Shown here piece after piece: positions 1 to 9,079 of a stretch of 64,000 nt of DNA. The DNA lies in NCBI RefSeq assembly GCF_016597785.1, contig NZ_JAENJG010000003.1, forward strand, positions 186,001 to 250,000, written 5' to 3'. The stretch is from Leucobacter sp. L43 (GTDB lineage: Bacteria > Actinomycetota > Actinomycetes > Actinomycetales > Microbacteriaceae). A model generated the notes under the pieces. It was not told the origin of the DNA, made no database searches, and was given only the letters and a program-made list of their open reading frames with translations. A program made the position numbers and the translations under genes. Every line of letters begins with the position of its first letter. The stretch's first letter is position 1.

Positions 1-169
1 GCTGCTCGGCGTGAAGCGCTTCAGCCCGAAGGTCTCGTTCTTGGGTTCGTACCCGCGCGCCGACCGGGTAGCGGCGACCATCCGCGACCTGCACGACGAC
101 GACACGTTCCGGGATGCGCGGGATTGGCTGCGCGGCGTGATCGAGGGCACGCGCGACGGCGAGGCGTGA
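1..169 (+). CDS. pheA: Prephenate dehydratase, C-terminal end (partial)
   Basis: Partial: the gene enters from the left and stops at TGA 167-169. The last 55 residues are visible in the frame starting at base 2. They contain the SFLGSYPRAD segment, which is characteristic of the end of the regulatory ACT domain of prephenate dehydratases; this enzyme converts prephenate to phenylpyruvate in phenylalanine synthesis. The neighbouring lipid kinase and serS are common pheA companions in actinobacteria. The catalytic domain lies outside the window, so its integrity cannot be judged. Confidence 0.85.
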   Translation, partial: LLGVKRFSPKVSFLGSYPRADRVAATIRDLHDDDTFRDARDWLRGVIEGTRDGEA

Positions 170-172
170 CGC

Positions 173-1171
173 CTACGCGCGCGCCTGCCACTCGGGCAGC
201 ACGCGCACGATGAGCGATCCCGGGTCCACCTCGCCGCTCACGGTGAGCGCGAACCCGAAATCGTCGCCGTCGAGCTGCACGGGCTCCGGCTTCGCCACCG
301 CGAGCGCATAGCGTTCGGCGCGCAAGTACGAGACGCTCCGCGTGTCGCGCACGAGATCGATGATCTTCCGCCCCGTGCGCGAGCGGCGCAGCACCCCGTT
401 CTCCCATCCGATCTTGCGCCAGATGCGCAGCCACGAGAACGCGCCGAGCGGGTGGAGGGCGACGACGTCGAGCTTGCCGTCGTCGAGCTGGGCGTCGGGG
501 ATCAGCAGCACGCCTCCCGGCATCAACCCGCAGTTGCCGATCATCACCGTGTAGACCGACAACGGCCGCACCGGCGAACGGTCGATGGAGTAGTGGATCT
601 GCAGCGGTCGGTCGGAGATCATGGTACGCACGCCGGCGTCGACGTAGGCCAGCCACCCGAGCCGCTTCTTCAAGGTTGACTTGGTCGCCGAGATGGCGCG
701 CGCGTCGAGGCCCATCCCGGCGAGCACGAGGAAGACGTGCTCGCTCTCCGACTCGTCCTCTCGCACGATGCGCACGATGCCGAGGTCGATCGGTCGGTTG
801 CGCCCGGTGAACGCGGCACGCACGACATCGTCGAGGCGATTCAGCGGGGCGCCGAGATTCCTCGCGAGCAGGTTGCCCGTGCCCTGCGGGACGACGGCGA
901 CCGGAACCCCGCTGCCCCTGAGCGCTTCGGCCACTGCCCGAATCGTTCCGTCGCCGCCGCTCGCGAGCACGACATTCGCGCCGTCGTCGACCGCGCGGCG
1001 AGCCGCCGAGACGCCCGCATCCTCCGCGCTGGTCTCGTACCACCGGGCTGCACCCCACCCGGAGGCCTGCTCCTGCTGCGCGACGGCCGCTCGCAGTGCC
1101 GAGAGGTCGGTCTTGAACGGCTGATACACGACCGCCGCCCACGGAATGTGGTGCGAGCGGGTATCTGGCAT
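173..1171 (-). CDS. Diacylglycerol/lipid kinase, YegS/DagK family
   Basis: A 332-aa protein with the diacylglycerol-kinase catalytic fold. The nucleotide-binding GGDGT motif is at about residues 72-76 and the PQGTGN(L) motif at about 95-101, followed by the C-terminal beta domain. The family phosphorylates diacylglycerol or a related lipid at the membrane, recycling it into phospholipid synthesis. I start it at the ATG at 1171, giving MPDTRSHH. An upstream in-frame extension would run into serS and has no family similarity. It is convergent with pheA (3-bp gap) and divergent from serS. The natural lipid substrate is not determinable from the sequence. Confidence 0.85.
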   Translation of the reverse strand: MPDTRSHHIPWAAVVYQPFKTDLSALRAAVAQQEQASGWGAARWYETSAEDAGVSAARRAVDDGANVVLASGGDGTIRAVAEALRGSGVPVAVVPQGTGNLLARNLGAPLNRLDDVVRAAFTGRNRPIDLGIVRIVREDESESEHVFLVLAGMGLDARAISATKSTLKKRLGWLAYVDAGVRTMISDRPLQIHYSIDRSPVRPLSVYTVMIGNCGLMPGGVLLIPDAQLDDGKLDVVALHPLGAFSWLRIWRKIGWENGVLRRSRTGRKIIDLVRDTRSVSYLRAERYALAVAKPEPVQLDGDDFGFALTVSGEVDPGSLIVRVLPEWQARA

Positions 1172-1229
1172 GCGTCCAGCGTAACGGCGGGCAGCAGTTC
1201 TGATGCTGGGCGCGGGTAAGCTGGAGCGC

Positions 1230-2501
1230 GTGATCGATCCAGTCCTCCTCCGCAACGATCCCGAAGCCGTGAAGCGCTCGCAGCGCGCTCGAGGAAACGA
1301 CGAGGCGGTGGTAGATGAGGCGCTCGCCGCCGACGCGACTCGCCGAGCCGCGCTCGGAGAGTTCGAGACGCTGCGCGCCGAGCAGAACGAGTTCGGCAAG
1401 AGCGTGAAGGCGGCCTCCAAAGACGAGAAGCCGGCACTGATTCAGCAGGCCCAGCAGCTCGCCGCTTCGGTCAAGGCGGCCGACGCCCGCGCGAAGGCGG
1501 CGGAAGCCGAATTCGATGCGATCTCGCTGCGCATCGAGAACCTGGTCATCGACGGCGTGCCGGCGGGCGGCGAGGAGAACTTCGTCACGCTGCGCGAGGT
1601 GGGCGAGCAGCCGACCTTCGACTTCGCACCGCGCGACCACCTCGAACTGGGCGAGATGCTCGGGGCGATCGACATGGAGCGCGGCGCCAAGGTGTCGGGC
1701 GCGCGCTTCTACTTCTTGCGCGGCGTCGGCGCACGGCTCGAACTGGCGCTCATGAACATGGCCCTCGATCGCGCCCTGCAGCACGGATTCACGCCGCTCA
1801 TCACCCCGACGCTGGTCAAGCCCGAGATCATGCAGGGCACCGGATTCCTGGGGGAGCACGCGGACGAGGTGTACCACCTTCCCGCGCAGGATCTGTACCT
1901 CACCGGCACGAGCGAGGTCGCACTGGCCGGCTACCACTCCGACGAGATCATCGACGTCTCTGCCGGCCCGATCCGGTACGCCGGGTGGTCGACGTGCTAC
2001 CGCAGCGAGGCCGGTTCGCACGGCAAGGATACGCGCGGGATCCTGCGCGTGCACCAGTTCAACAAGCTGGAGATGTTCGTCTACGCCGACCCCGCAGAGG
2101 CGGAAGCTGAGCATGATCGGCTCGTGGGCTGGCAGGAGGAGATCCTCCAGGCGCTCGGCCTGCACTACCGCGTGATCGACGTCGCCGCAGGTGATCTGGG
2201 CTCGAGCGCTGCGCGCAAGTTCGACATCGAGGCATGGGTGCCGACGCAAGACGCGTACCGGGAGCTCACCTCGACGAGCAACTGCACCACGTACCAGTCG
2301 CGCCGGCTGTCGACCCGCTACCGCACGGAAAGCGGCAAGACCGCTGCGGTGGCGACGCTGAACGGTACGCTCGCCACCACGCGATGGATCGTCGCGATCC
2401 TCGAAACGCACCAGCAGGCCGACGGCAGCGTCATCGTGCCGGAGGCGCTCCGCCCGTACCTCGGCGGACTCGACGTGCTCACACCGATCGCGGGGGTGTG
2501 A
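1230..2501 (+). CDS. serS: Seryl-tRNA synthetase
   Basis: A 423-aa class II aminoacyl-tRNA synthetase that charges tRNA-Ser in the cytoplasm. The N-terminal helical hairpin (about residues 25-100) holds the long variable arm of tRNA-Ser. Motif 2 is visible as [15 protein letters not shown] and motif 3 as the segment with [17 protein letters not shown]. The start is GTG 1230, preceded by GGAG at a suitable spacing and giving [10 protein letters not shown], the usual family N-terminus; an upstream in-frame codon at 1203 adds only nine poorly conserved residues. It is followed after 4 bp by the HAD phosphatase and then tRNA-Ser(UGA), one of its own substrates. Confidence 0.97.
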   Translation: MIDPVLLRNDPEAVKRSQRARGNDEAVVDEALAADATRRAALGEFETLRAEQNEFGKSVKAASKDEKPALIQQAQQLAASVKAADARAKAAEAEFDAISLRIENLVIDGVPAGGEENFVTLREVGEQPTFDFAPRDHLELGEMLGAIDMERGAKVSGARFYFLRGVGARLELALMNMALDRALQHGFTPLITPTLVKPEIMQGTGFLGEHADEVYHLPAQDLYLTGTSEVALAGYHSDEIIDVSAGPIRYAGWSTCYRSEAGSHGKDTRGILRVHQFNKLEMFVYADPAEAEAEHDRLVGWQEEILQALGLHYRVIDVAAGDLGSSAARKFDIEAWVPTQDAYRELTSTSNCTTYQSRRLSTRYRTESGKTAAVATLNGTLATTRWIVAILETHQQADGSVIVPEALRPYLGGLDVLTPIAGV

Positions 2502-2505
2502 GCCG

Positions 2506-3378
2506 ATGAGTGCCGCGCCTCGCATCTCCGCCGATGAACGGCACCTCATCGCGCTCGACATCGACGGGACCGTGCTCAACCACGGGTTCGGCGCGGGCGC
2601 TGGGGACGATTCCGCCGGCGGCCACATCGACCCCGACCTGGCCGACGCGATCCTCGCCCTCCATGAGATGGGGCATGAGGTCGTCATCGCGACCGGGCGC
2701 TCGGTCGACGCGACGCTGCCCATCGTCGAGCGGCTCGGGATCCGCCCCGAGTGGGTGGTCTCGGCGAACGGCGCGGTGACGCTGCGTCGCGACCCGCTCG
2801 CCCACCGGGCGTACCGACGCGAGTTCGTCGAAGCCTTCGACCCGAGCGATGCCCTGCGGAAGATCCGCACGCAGCTCGTGACGGCGCGTTTCGCGGTGGA
2901 ACTCGCAGACGGCGGATTCCTGTACACCGACGACATCCCCACGGGCACGCTGCCGTCGCGGCAGCGGCGGGTGCCGTTCGAGCAGCTGCTCGGCGTGCAG
3001 GCGTCGCGCGTCGTCGTCGTCTCGCCCGACCATCGGCTCGAGGAGTTCCTCGACGTGGTGAACACGCTCGGGCTGACGCACGTGTCGTACGCGGTCGGCA
3101 GCACGTCGTGGCTCGACATCGCCCCCCACGGGGTCACCAAGGCGAGCGCGCTCGAGGTCGTCGCCTCGCACCTGGGGATCGACGGATCGCGCGTCTTCGC
3201 GGCGGGTGACGGGCGCAACGACATCGAGATGCTGCAGTGGGCTGCGAAGCGCGGTGACGCGGTCGCCATGGGCCAGGCCGTCGACGATGTGCGGGCAGTC
3301 GCCAGTCGCGTCACCGGCACGATCGACGAGGTCGGTCTGCTCGCCGCGCTGCGCGATCGCTTCCCCGTGATCCGATAG
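2506..3378 (+). CDS. Cof-type HAD-superfamily phosphatase
   Basis: A 290-aa HAD hydrolase. Motif I is LIALDIDGTV with the catalytic aspartates at residues 18 and 20, and motif IV is GDGRNDIEML near residues 238-247. A cap domain lies between them, the arrangement of Cof/type IIB sugar-phosphate phosphatases. It begins 4 bp after serS stops and is probably co-transcribed with it. The serS–HAD pairing is frequent in actinobacteria, but the substrate of this subgroup is not established. Confidence 0.88.
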   Translation: MSAAPRISADERHLIALDIDGTVLNHGFGAGAGDDSAGGHIDPDLADAILALHEMGHEVVIATGRSVDATLPIVERLGIRPEWVVSANGAVTLRRDPLAHRAYRREFVEAFDPSDALRKIRTQLVTARFAVELADGGFLYTDDIPTGTLPSRQRRVPFEQLLGVQASRVVVVSPDHRLEEFLDVVNTLGLTHVSYAVGSTSWLDIAPHGVTKASALEVVASHLGIDGSRVFAAGDGRNDIEMLQWAAKRGDAVAMGQAVDDVRAVASRVTGTIDEVGLLAALRDRFPVIR

Positions 3379-3421
3379 CTCGCGGCGCGCTTCGCCGTCA
3401 TTCTGGCCGCGCCCCGTTTGC

Positions 3422-3427
3422 TAAGCT
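3422..3427 (+). promoter_or_regulatory. Probable -10 element of tRNA-Ser
   Basis: TAAGCT sits 8 bases before the tRNA-Ser 5' end in a short gap after the HAD gene. The context TTTGCTAAGCT resembles -10 regions of actinobacterial tRNA genes. No convincing -35 element was found at standard spacing, so the tRNA may also be read from serS. Confidence 0.35.
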
Positions 3428-3434
3428 CGTTCGC

Positions 3435-3525
3435 GGAGGGTTGTCCGAGCGGCCGAAGGAACTTGTCTTGAAAACAAGCACTGGGTAACCCCCAGTCAGG
3501 GGTTCAAATCCCCTACCCTCCGCCA
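3435..3525 (+). tRNA. tRNA-Ser (anticodon UGA)
   Basis: A complete cloverleaf of 91 nt with encoded CCA. The acceptor GGAGGGT pairs with ACCCTCC. The anticodon stem CTTGT/ACAAG encloses the loop CTTGAAA with TGA at 3469-3471. A long variable arm (CTGGG/CCCAG), as expected for serine tRNA, precedes the T arm AGGGG-TTCAAAT-CCCCT. It lies directly downstream of serS and the HAD gene. Confidence 0.98.
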
Positions 3526-3530
3526 CCAGT

Positions 3531-3565
3531 GAATCCTCCCGACCGAGTTCCGGTCGGGAGGATTC
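3531..3565 (+). terminator. Terminator hairpin after tRNA-Ser
   Basis: A perfect 14-bp stem, GAATCCTCCCGACC paired with GGTCGGGAGGATTC, around a 7-nt loop, starting 5 nt after the tRNA CCA. There is no good T-tract. It could work in both directions, which matters because a possible gene remnant ends just beyond it on the other strand. Confidence 0.8.
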
Positions 3566-3577
3566 TCGCTTCAGGGA

Positions 3578-3660
3578 CTACTCCGCGATGGCGGCGTCCA
3601 AGGCGACGAAAAAGTGGTCCGGGATGCTCACGAAGAGGGCGTCAGATGGTCGACGTCGTT
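3578..3660 (-). pseudogene. Possible C-terminal remnant of a lost gene
   Basis: On the minus strand, the residues before the TAG at 3578-3580 read SDALFVSIPDHFFVALDAAIAE in fragments of natural composition and with normal codon use for this genome. Further upstream the frame loses this character and becomes rich in His, Arg and Ser. This looks like the tail of a gene whose body was deleted, ending opposite the tRNA terminator. The family is not recognised and the call is weak. Confidence 0.2.
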
Positions 3661-3792
3661 GGGTGCGCGCGGGTATCGACTCGTGAGCAGCCTCTGGAGT
3701 CCGAGCGACATCCGACGCTGAGAACGTGCCGTCACGGCGAGGGTGCACCGCGCAGCGTCCCCTCTCGCCTGGTCGGTGCGTTCTTGGAATAA
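3646..3792 (+). pseudogene. Serine recombinase/resolvase N-terminal remnant
   Basis: The frame from ATG 3646 begins MVDVVGCARVSTREQPLES, which closely resembles the start of serine resolvases and invertases (consensus near IGYARVSTREQxLxxQ). The catalytic serine is in the VST triad. After about 25 residues the similarity disappears and the frame ends at 3792, so the rest of the catalytic domain and the HTH are missing. It lies about 120 bp downstream of tRNA-Ser, a common place for mobile DNA. It is best read as a decayed remnant, not an active gene. Confidence 0.45.
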
Positions 3793-3879
3793 CGTGCGCG
3801 GCGGAAATTCCATCCGTTGCGTGCTCGGCGACGAACACACTGTGCAGGGCAAAAATGATCTGCCGATCGAGAGGCGACG

Positions 3880-5499
3880 ATGATGGCGAAATCGACGGCA
3901 CCAACGACCAAGTCGAAGAACCGCCGCGGGGTCTGGGCCCTTTGGAGCGCGCTCGCCGGCATTGTGAGCGCTGCGGCGTTCCTCGCCGTCGCCGAACTCG
4001 TCACTCTGCTCGTCGCCCCTGAGAGCAGCCCGATCCTCGCGGTCGGGTCGTTCGTGATCGACATCGTGCCGCAACCCATCAAAGAGTTCGCAATCGCGAC
4101 CTTCGGCGAAGCCGACAAGGTCGTTCTGCTCTGCAGTCTCGGCCTGGCGGTCGCCGTCGCCGCCGCGATCGGCGGCATCCTGCAGTTCTTCGCGCGCCCG
4201 TTCGGGCTCGTCGTTATCGTCATCGCCGGAGCGCTCTCGACTGCCGCGACCGTCACCCGTTCCGGTGCATCGGTGCTCGCCGCCGCCCCGCCGGTCCTGG
4301 GAACCCTAGTCGGCTGCGCCGTGCTCATCCTGCTCATTACCCGGCTGCGCGTGTGGTCGGGTGACGTTGTCGCGGGTTCCGCGGCTCGGACCGGGCCGCC
4401 TGACGCCGAGACACCCGCAGCACGCGAGGTCGGCCGCCGGTCGTTTTTGATCGTCACTGGCGCTGTGGGCCTGTCGGCCGTGGCTGTCGGGATCGGGGCT
4501 CGCATGCTCAACGCCACGAGCGCCTCCATTGACGCCGCCCGCCGCGAGTTGCGGCTGCCTGAGCCGCGGACGACCGTCACGATCCCTCAAGGTGCCGAGT
4601 TCGAGGTTGATGGTCTGTCACCGCTCATCACCCCCAACGCCGACTTCTACCGCGTCGACACGGCTTTGACGGTGCCCGCGGTCGATCCCACCACATGGCG
4701 GCTCGTGATCGACGGGATGGTCCGCGAGCGGGTGGAGCTGAGTTTCGACGACCTCGTCGGCATGGGGCTCGACGAGTATTCGGTCACGCTTACGTGCGTC
4801 TCGAACGAGGTCGGCGGCGGGCTCGTCGGCAACGCGATCTGGCAGGGCGTCCCCATCCGCGACATCCTGAAGATGGCCGGGCCTCAAGCAGGAGCCGACA
4901 TGGTGCTCTCGCGCAGCGTCGACGGCTACACGGCATCCACCCCGCTCGAATCGCTCACCGACGACGGGCTCGACGCGATCTTCGCTGTCGCCATGAACGG
5001 CGAGCCCCTGCCCCTTGAGCACGGCTTCCCCGTGCGCATGGTCGTGCCCGGCCTGTACGGCTACGTCTCGGCGACCAAGTGGGTCACCGAGCTGAAAGTC
5101 ACGACGTTCGACGCCGACGAGGCGTACTGGACACCTCGCGGATACGCCGCGCAAGCGCCCATCAAGTTCGCCTCGCGCATCGACACGCCTCGTACCGGTA
5201 AGCCGGTCGTGGCGGGCACAGTCGCCGTTGCGGGCGTCGCGTGGGCCCAGACCGTCGGCATCGATCGCGTCGAGGTGCGAATCGACGACGGCGACTGGCA
5301 GTCCGCCACCCTCTCGAATCCCATCAACTCCGACACGTGGGTGCAGTGGATGATGCCGTGGGAGGCCACCGCCGGAACCCATTACGTCGAGGTGCGGGCC
5401 ATCAACAAGAACGGCGAGACCCAGATCGAGGAGCGCACGCCGATTGCCCCCGACGGGTCGAGCGGTTGGCAGCGGGTACTCCTGACGGTCAGCGCCTGA
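3880..5499 (+). CDS. Membrane-anchored sulfite-oxidase-like molybdopterin oxidoreductase
   Basis: A 539-aa protein. About 220 N-terminal residues carry four or five hydrophobic segments. A sulfite-oxidase-type molybdopterin domain (about 235-430) and a C-terminal Mo-co dimerisation domain follow. The presumed molybdenum ligand is Cys306 in LTCVSNE. The family (SUOX/YedY relatives) performs two-electron oxidation or reduction of sulfite, sulfoxides or related compounds. No heme domain is visible, so electrons must pass to a separate partner not encoded nearby. GAGG at 3871-3874 suits ATG 3880, and ATG 3883 is an equally possible start. It stands alone downstream of the resolvase remnant. Confidence 0.85.
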   Translation: MMAKSTAPTTKSKNRRGVWALWSALAGIVSAAAFLAVAELVTLLVAPESSPILAVGSFVIDIVPQPIKEFAIATFGEADKVVLLCSLGLAVAVAAAIGGILQFFARPFGLVVIVIAGALSTAATVTRSGASVLAAAPPVLGTLVGCAVLILLITRLRVWSGDVVAGSAARTGPPDAETPAAREVGRRSFLIVTGAVGLSAVAVGIGARMLNATSASIDAARRELRLPEPRTTVTIPQGAEFEVDGLSPLITPNADFYRVDTALTVPAVDPTTWRLVIDGMVRERVELSFDDLVGMGLDEYSVTLTCVSNEVGGGLVGNAIWQGVPIRDILKMAGPQAGADMVLSRSVDGYTASTPLESLTDDGLDAIFAVAMNGEPLPLEHGFPVRMVVPGLYGYVSATKWVTELKVTTFDADEAYWTPRGYAAQAPIKFASRIDTPRTGKPVVAGTVAVAGVAWAQTVGIDRVEVRIDDGDWQSATLSNPINSDTWVQWMMPWEATAGTHYVEVRAINKNGETQIEERTPIAPDGSSGWQRVLLTVSA

Positions 5500-5616
5500 C
5501 CGTCACCTCCTCACCGTCAGCTCTTGCTGTTCGCGCCGTCGAGCCAGTGGAGCAGGGCGCGGAGAATGTCTGGATCTATCTCCTGGGCTGAACGGTCGCT
5601 GGGCGCCACGACGTCG

Positions 5617-6921
5617 CTAGGCGCGCACCACCTGGCGCGCGCCGTACGCCGCCTCGGCGCTGCGGCGGCTATCGGCAAGCGCCTCGGGGAGCGTGCGACG
5701 CGGCGGACGCCGCGTGAGCATCGACGCGATCGTATCTTGCAGCTCGGGCACGGTCGCCTCGTTCGGTGCGAGCACCTCGGCGAGCCCGGCCCGCTCGAGC
5801 GCTTCGGCGCCGGCGAACTGGTCGGTGGAGAAGGGGAGCACCACGAGCGGAGTGCCGAACGAGAGGGCCTCGGTCACGCTGTTGTTGCCGCCGTGCGACA
5901 CCGCGCCTGCCGCGCGTTCGAGCAGCGTCACCTGCGGCAGGAACTCCTGCACGAGCCAGTCGGCGGGCAGCTCCCCGAGTGAGTCGACATCCGACGAGCC
6001 GTGGGCGATCGCCGCCCGCACGCCGAGCAGGCGCAGCGCTTCGACGATCTTCCGCAGGACGTCGCTCCGCACCGACAGGAAGCTGCCGAAGCTCACGTAC
6101 ACGAAGGGCTCGGCGCTCGCATCGAGCCAACGCTGCACTGCGGCGTCGGGCTCTTCTGGTCGCAGTGACGAGCCGATGAAGGTGTGCGGCGGCAGTATCT
6201 CGCGGCGCTCCTCGGGCACGAGCTCTGCCGGATAGTTGAAGACCAAGAAGTCGCCGTGCTCGGCGAACGCCTCGTGCGAGGGGGGCAGTGCAGGATCCAA
6301 TTCCGCGAGCGCGTGGTTCCACTCAGCGGTGAACGACGCGCTGACACGGGAGCAGAGTTCGCGAAGCGCATCGAGTTCGTGCGCGCTCGGCGAGAACGCC
6401 CGAGGCCACGCCGACGGGTATCCGTAGAGCTCACCAAACGCGGGCAGCGGCAGCGCCGTCGGGTGCCCCAGCACCATGTCGATGGAGTCGATGCCGGCCG
6501 ATCGCAGGGCGAGTCGCGCGCTGAATGCGAGGTGATCCACCACGATCTCGTCGGGCTGCACCTCCGCGACGATGTCGAGCACACGGCGCGCGGTTTGGAC
6601 GGGCTGCCACATGAGGTCGTGCAGCCGCGCACGCGCCTGGAAGGCGAGCGTCTCGATCATCCCGGCGCGGGTCGCATCGAAGAAGCCGCGCAGCACGTCG
6701 TCCTCACCTTTCGGCTGCTGCTCGGCGCGAATCGTTCCGGGGTTGGATCCCTTGCCGAGACTCAGCGGCACGTGCTCGTAGTCGAATGACCGCACGATGG
6801 GCGCCGTCGCCGGGCCTGTGGCGACGACGACGCGGTGCCCGTGATCCCGCCAGGCCTGGCCGATGGCTGCCAGGGGGTACAGGTGCGATGCGTAGTCGGG
6901 ACTGATGATGAGGAGGGTCAT
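5617..6921 (-). CDS. GT1-family (UDP-glycosyltransferase-like) glycosyltransferase
   Basis: A 434-aa GT-B glycosyltransferase. The N-terminal half begins TLLIISPDYASHLYPLAAIG, the usual acceptor-side start. The C-terminal donor-binding half has FLPQVTLLERAAGAVSHGG followed by NSVTEAL and PLVVLPFSTDQ, the bacterial version of the plant secondary product glycosyltransferase motif. Such enzymes glycosylate small molecules or lipids with nucleotide sugars. The start ATG 6921 overlaps the stop of the upstream HEAT–GT4 gene by 4 bp (ATGA), so the two are translationally coupled and probably act on the same product. The acceptor is unknown. Confidence 0.85.
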   Translation of the reverse strand: MTLLIISPDYASHLYPLAAIGQAWRDHGHRVVVATGPATAPIVRSFDYEHVPLSLGKGSNPGTIRAEQQPKGEDDVLRGFFDATRAGMIETLAFQARARLHDLMWQPVQTARRVLDIVAEVQPDEIVVDHLAFSARLALRSAGIDSIDMVLGHPTALPLPAFGELYGYPSAWPRAFSPSAHELDALRELCSRVSASFTAEWNHALAELDPALPPSHEAFAEHGDFLVFNYPAELVPEERREILPPHTFIGSSLRPEEPDAAVQRWLDASAEPFVYVSFGSFLSVRSDVLRKIVEALRLLGVRAAIAHGSSDVDSLGELPADWLVQEFLPQVTLLERAAGAVSHGGNNSVTEALSFGTPLVVLPFSTDQFAGAEALERAGLAEVLAPNEATVPELQDTIASMLTRRPPRRTLPEALADSRRSAEAAYGARQVVRA

Positions 6922-9041
6922 GCGTTCGTTTCCAAGTCTCTGGGGAGCCCAGCAGCAGTGCGACGTCGATGAGCTGTTGCGTAGATGCCCGCGAGCGTGC
7001 GGGCCATCGTGTGAATGGAGAATCGGTCGGATACGAGCGTGCGCGATGCGGCGGCGCGATCGTCGGGGCGCTCCGCAGCCAGGCCGAGTCCCTCCACGAT
7101 CGCGGCTCGCAGGCACCCGGCGTCCGTCGTGTCAACGAGGATCCCGGTGCGTCTCGGCTCGATGTACGTCGCCGGGCCGCCGCGGCGCGGGGCGATGACG
7201 AAGAGCCCTGCGGCCATGGCCTCGAGGATCGCCAGACCGAATTCCTCCTTCATGCTGCCGCAGACGTACACGCCGTGCGGCGCGGCGAGTCCCGGAATGC
7301 CGAAGCGGGCGGCGGCGATCCACTGGGCGGCGACCTGATTCGGGCGGTGCCCTACGATGAGCAGGCCGCGCGCTGCGCGCGCCTGCGGGTCCACCACGGT
7401 GTCGATCAGCGCGAGCTGGTCGGCTTCGTCGGCTGATGGACGCGCGAGGTTGCCTCCCACGATCAGCAGGTTGCAACGCTCCTGCAGTGCGGGGTCGGCC
7501 CAGGCGTCGACGATCGTCGACATGCCCTTGACGCGGTGCAGGCGCCCCACACTGATGAGGAGTGGGAGGCCGCGGCGGTGCGGCGGAAGCTCCTCGAGCA
7601 GGCCGGTGAGCTCCCGCAGTGCGGTGCCGGCAGGCGCACCCGCCGCGGCCTCGCGGGCCTCGGCAACGGCGGCGTCGATGACGGACACGTCGATCCCCTC
7701 GGCGACGGGCGTGTACTGTGCGGGGTCGTCGATGTCGATTCCGACGAGACGCTGCAGGTCGGCCTGCAGGTGCTCGCGCGGCATGAGCACGGTGTGCGCG
7801 GCGGCTTCCGCGAGCTCTCGGACGAGTTGGGCTCGGAACCAGTAGCGATCCCGCGCGTCGTGATCTCCGAAGTTCTCGCGTGTGAGGGTGCCTGCGAGCT
7901 CCAATGATTCGATGAGCGCGTGAGGGTCGGGCGCAGCGGTGAAGATCACCGGTATCCCGGCTGCACGAGCGACATCCCATGCCGCGAGCGTTCCCACGTC
8001 GGCCATGCGCAGGTGGATCGCGTGGACGGTGCCGTGCGCGGCCAGTGCCCGGGCGATGCCGCGTCGCGCGGCGATGTAGTTCGACCAAGCGTCTTCGGCG
8101 CGCGTGACGGCGACGGGGAGCCCGATCTGCGAGTAGGCGTGACCGTCCGGGGCCGCCTTCGCGTCGCCGTCGGCCGTCGCGTCACCGCCTCGGGAGATCG
8201 TGAGTACACGGCCGATGGCGGGGCTCTCGGAGTGCGCTTCTGCACCCGCATCGCTGCCGGCCAGGAGCGCATCGCCGAGCCGGACCAGGAGTGTGGCGAT
8301 GCCCCCGTTGTTGCCGCTCCCCACGGTGCGCAGGCCGGAGTCGATGTCGGCGCCGAGGAAGAGCTGGGCGACGGTCAGCGCTTCGTCTGCGCCCGGGTCC
8401 ACGGGTGTGGTTGCGCGAGGAGCGGCGTCGCCTCGTCGGGCGTCGTCAAGCGCGTCTCGTGCGGCTTCGCGCACTGCGTCGGCCTCGTCGGTATCGAGTG
8501 CGATGCTCTCGAGTGCTGCGATCGCGCCCGGGCCGCTCATGAGCCCGAGGGTTTCCGTCAACCGGCGCCGCACGGGTGCGTCCGATCGCGTCTGGAGTGC
8601 GACGGTCAGATGGTCGACGATGACGTCGCTCGCGTCGATGCGCCAGGCCTCCAGCGCTCGTTGAGCGAGCATGCCGTCCAGACCTCCCGCAGTCAGCAGG
8701 GCGACGAGCGGGGCGATGGAGGGGAGGTGCGGGCGCCGCCGCGCGGCGCCCCAGGCTGCGTGCGCGCGCAGGAACGCTCGAGGATCGCGCAGTGCTTCTG
8801 CCAGTACCGTGTCGGCCGCACCGGCAGCTCCGTGGGGGTCGGGCTCGTCGTGCTCGATGTGCGCGACGGCGTGCAATGCCGCGATTGCGACGGCCTGATC
8901 TTCGCCCTCGATCGCCGCGGTCAGGGCATCGACGGACGTCGGCTCGTCTCGCGCCGCGTCGGAGAGCCGTTCGGACGCCATGAGCACCTGGGTGAGACTG
9001 CCCGTTTCGCGCATCGTTCGCAGCAGCGATTCCACTGTCAT
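6918..9041 (-). CDS. HEAT-repeat / GT4 glycosyltransferase fusion
   Basis: A 707-aa protein in two parts. Residues 1 to about 200 are Ala-rich helical repeats of HEAT/PBS-lyase character (units such as AVAIAALHAVAHIE and PGAIAALESIAL). From about 215 on is a GT-B glycosyltransferase of family GT4: the N-terminal domain starts near GGIATLLVRLGDAL, and the donor site follows with SVGRLHRVKGMS, then KEEFGLAILEAMAAG and the acidic EX7E-type region. Start ATG 9041 is chosen because the 20 codons before it are AT-rich and lie in a palindromic regulatory region. It is the first gene of a two-gene operon with the GT1 enzyme. A HEAT domain fused to GT4 is unusual and may recruit a protein or particle acceptor. 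Confidence 0.8.
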   Translation of the reverse strand: MTVESLLRTMRETGSLTQVLMASERLSDAARDEPTSVDALTAAIEGEDQAVAIAALHAVAHIEHDEPDPHGAAGAADTVLAEALRDPRAFLRAHAAWGAARRRPHLPSIAPLVALLTAGGLDGMLAQRALEAWRIDASDVIVDHLTVALQTRSDAPVRRRLTETLGLMSGPGAIAALESIALDTDEADAVREAARDALDDARRGDAAPRATTPVDPGADEALTVAQLFLGADIDSGLRTVGSGNNGGIATLLVRLGDALLAGSDAGAEAHSESPAIGRVLTISRGGDATADGDAKAAPDGHAYSQIGLPVAVTRAEDAWSNYIAARRGIARALAAHGTVHAIHLRMADVGTLAAWDVARAAGIPVIFTAAPDPHALIESLELAGTLTRENFGDHDARDRYWFRAQLVRELAEAAAHTVLMPREHLQADLQRLVGIDIDDPAQYTPVAEGIDVSVIDAAVAEAREAAAGAPAGTALRELTGLLEELPPHRRGLPLLISVGRLHRVKGMSTIVDAWADPALQERCNLLIVGGNLARPSADEADQLALIDTVVDPQARAARGLLIVGHRPNQVAAQWIAAARFGIPGLAAPHGVYVCGSMKEEFGLAILEAMAAGLFVIAPRRGGPATYIEPRRTGILVDTTDAGCLRAAIVEGLGLAAERPDDRAAASRTLVSDRFSIHTMARTLAGIYATAHRRRTAAGLPRDLETNA

Positions 9042-9079
9042 GCCGCACCCACGTCCTGTCGATAATTGCTTAGATTTTA

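Noticed and set aside
21..3401. Very long open frame on the minus strand across serS and the HAD gene
   Set aside because: It lies antisense to well-supported genes, is Arg/Ala/Ser-rich, has no family similarity, and comes from the high GC and few stop codons.
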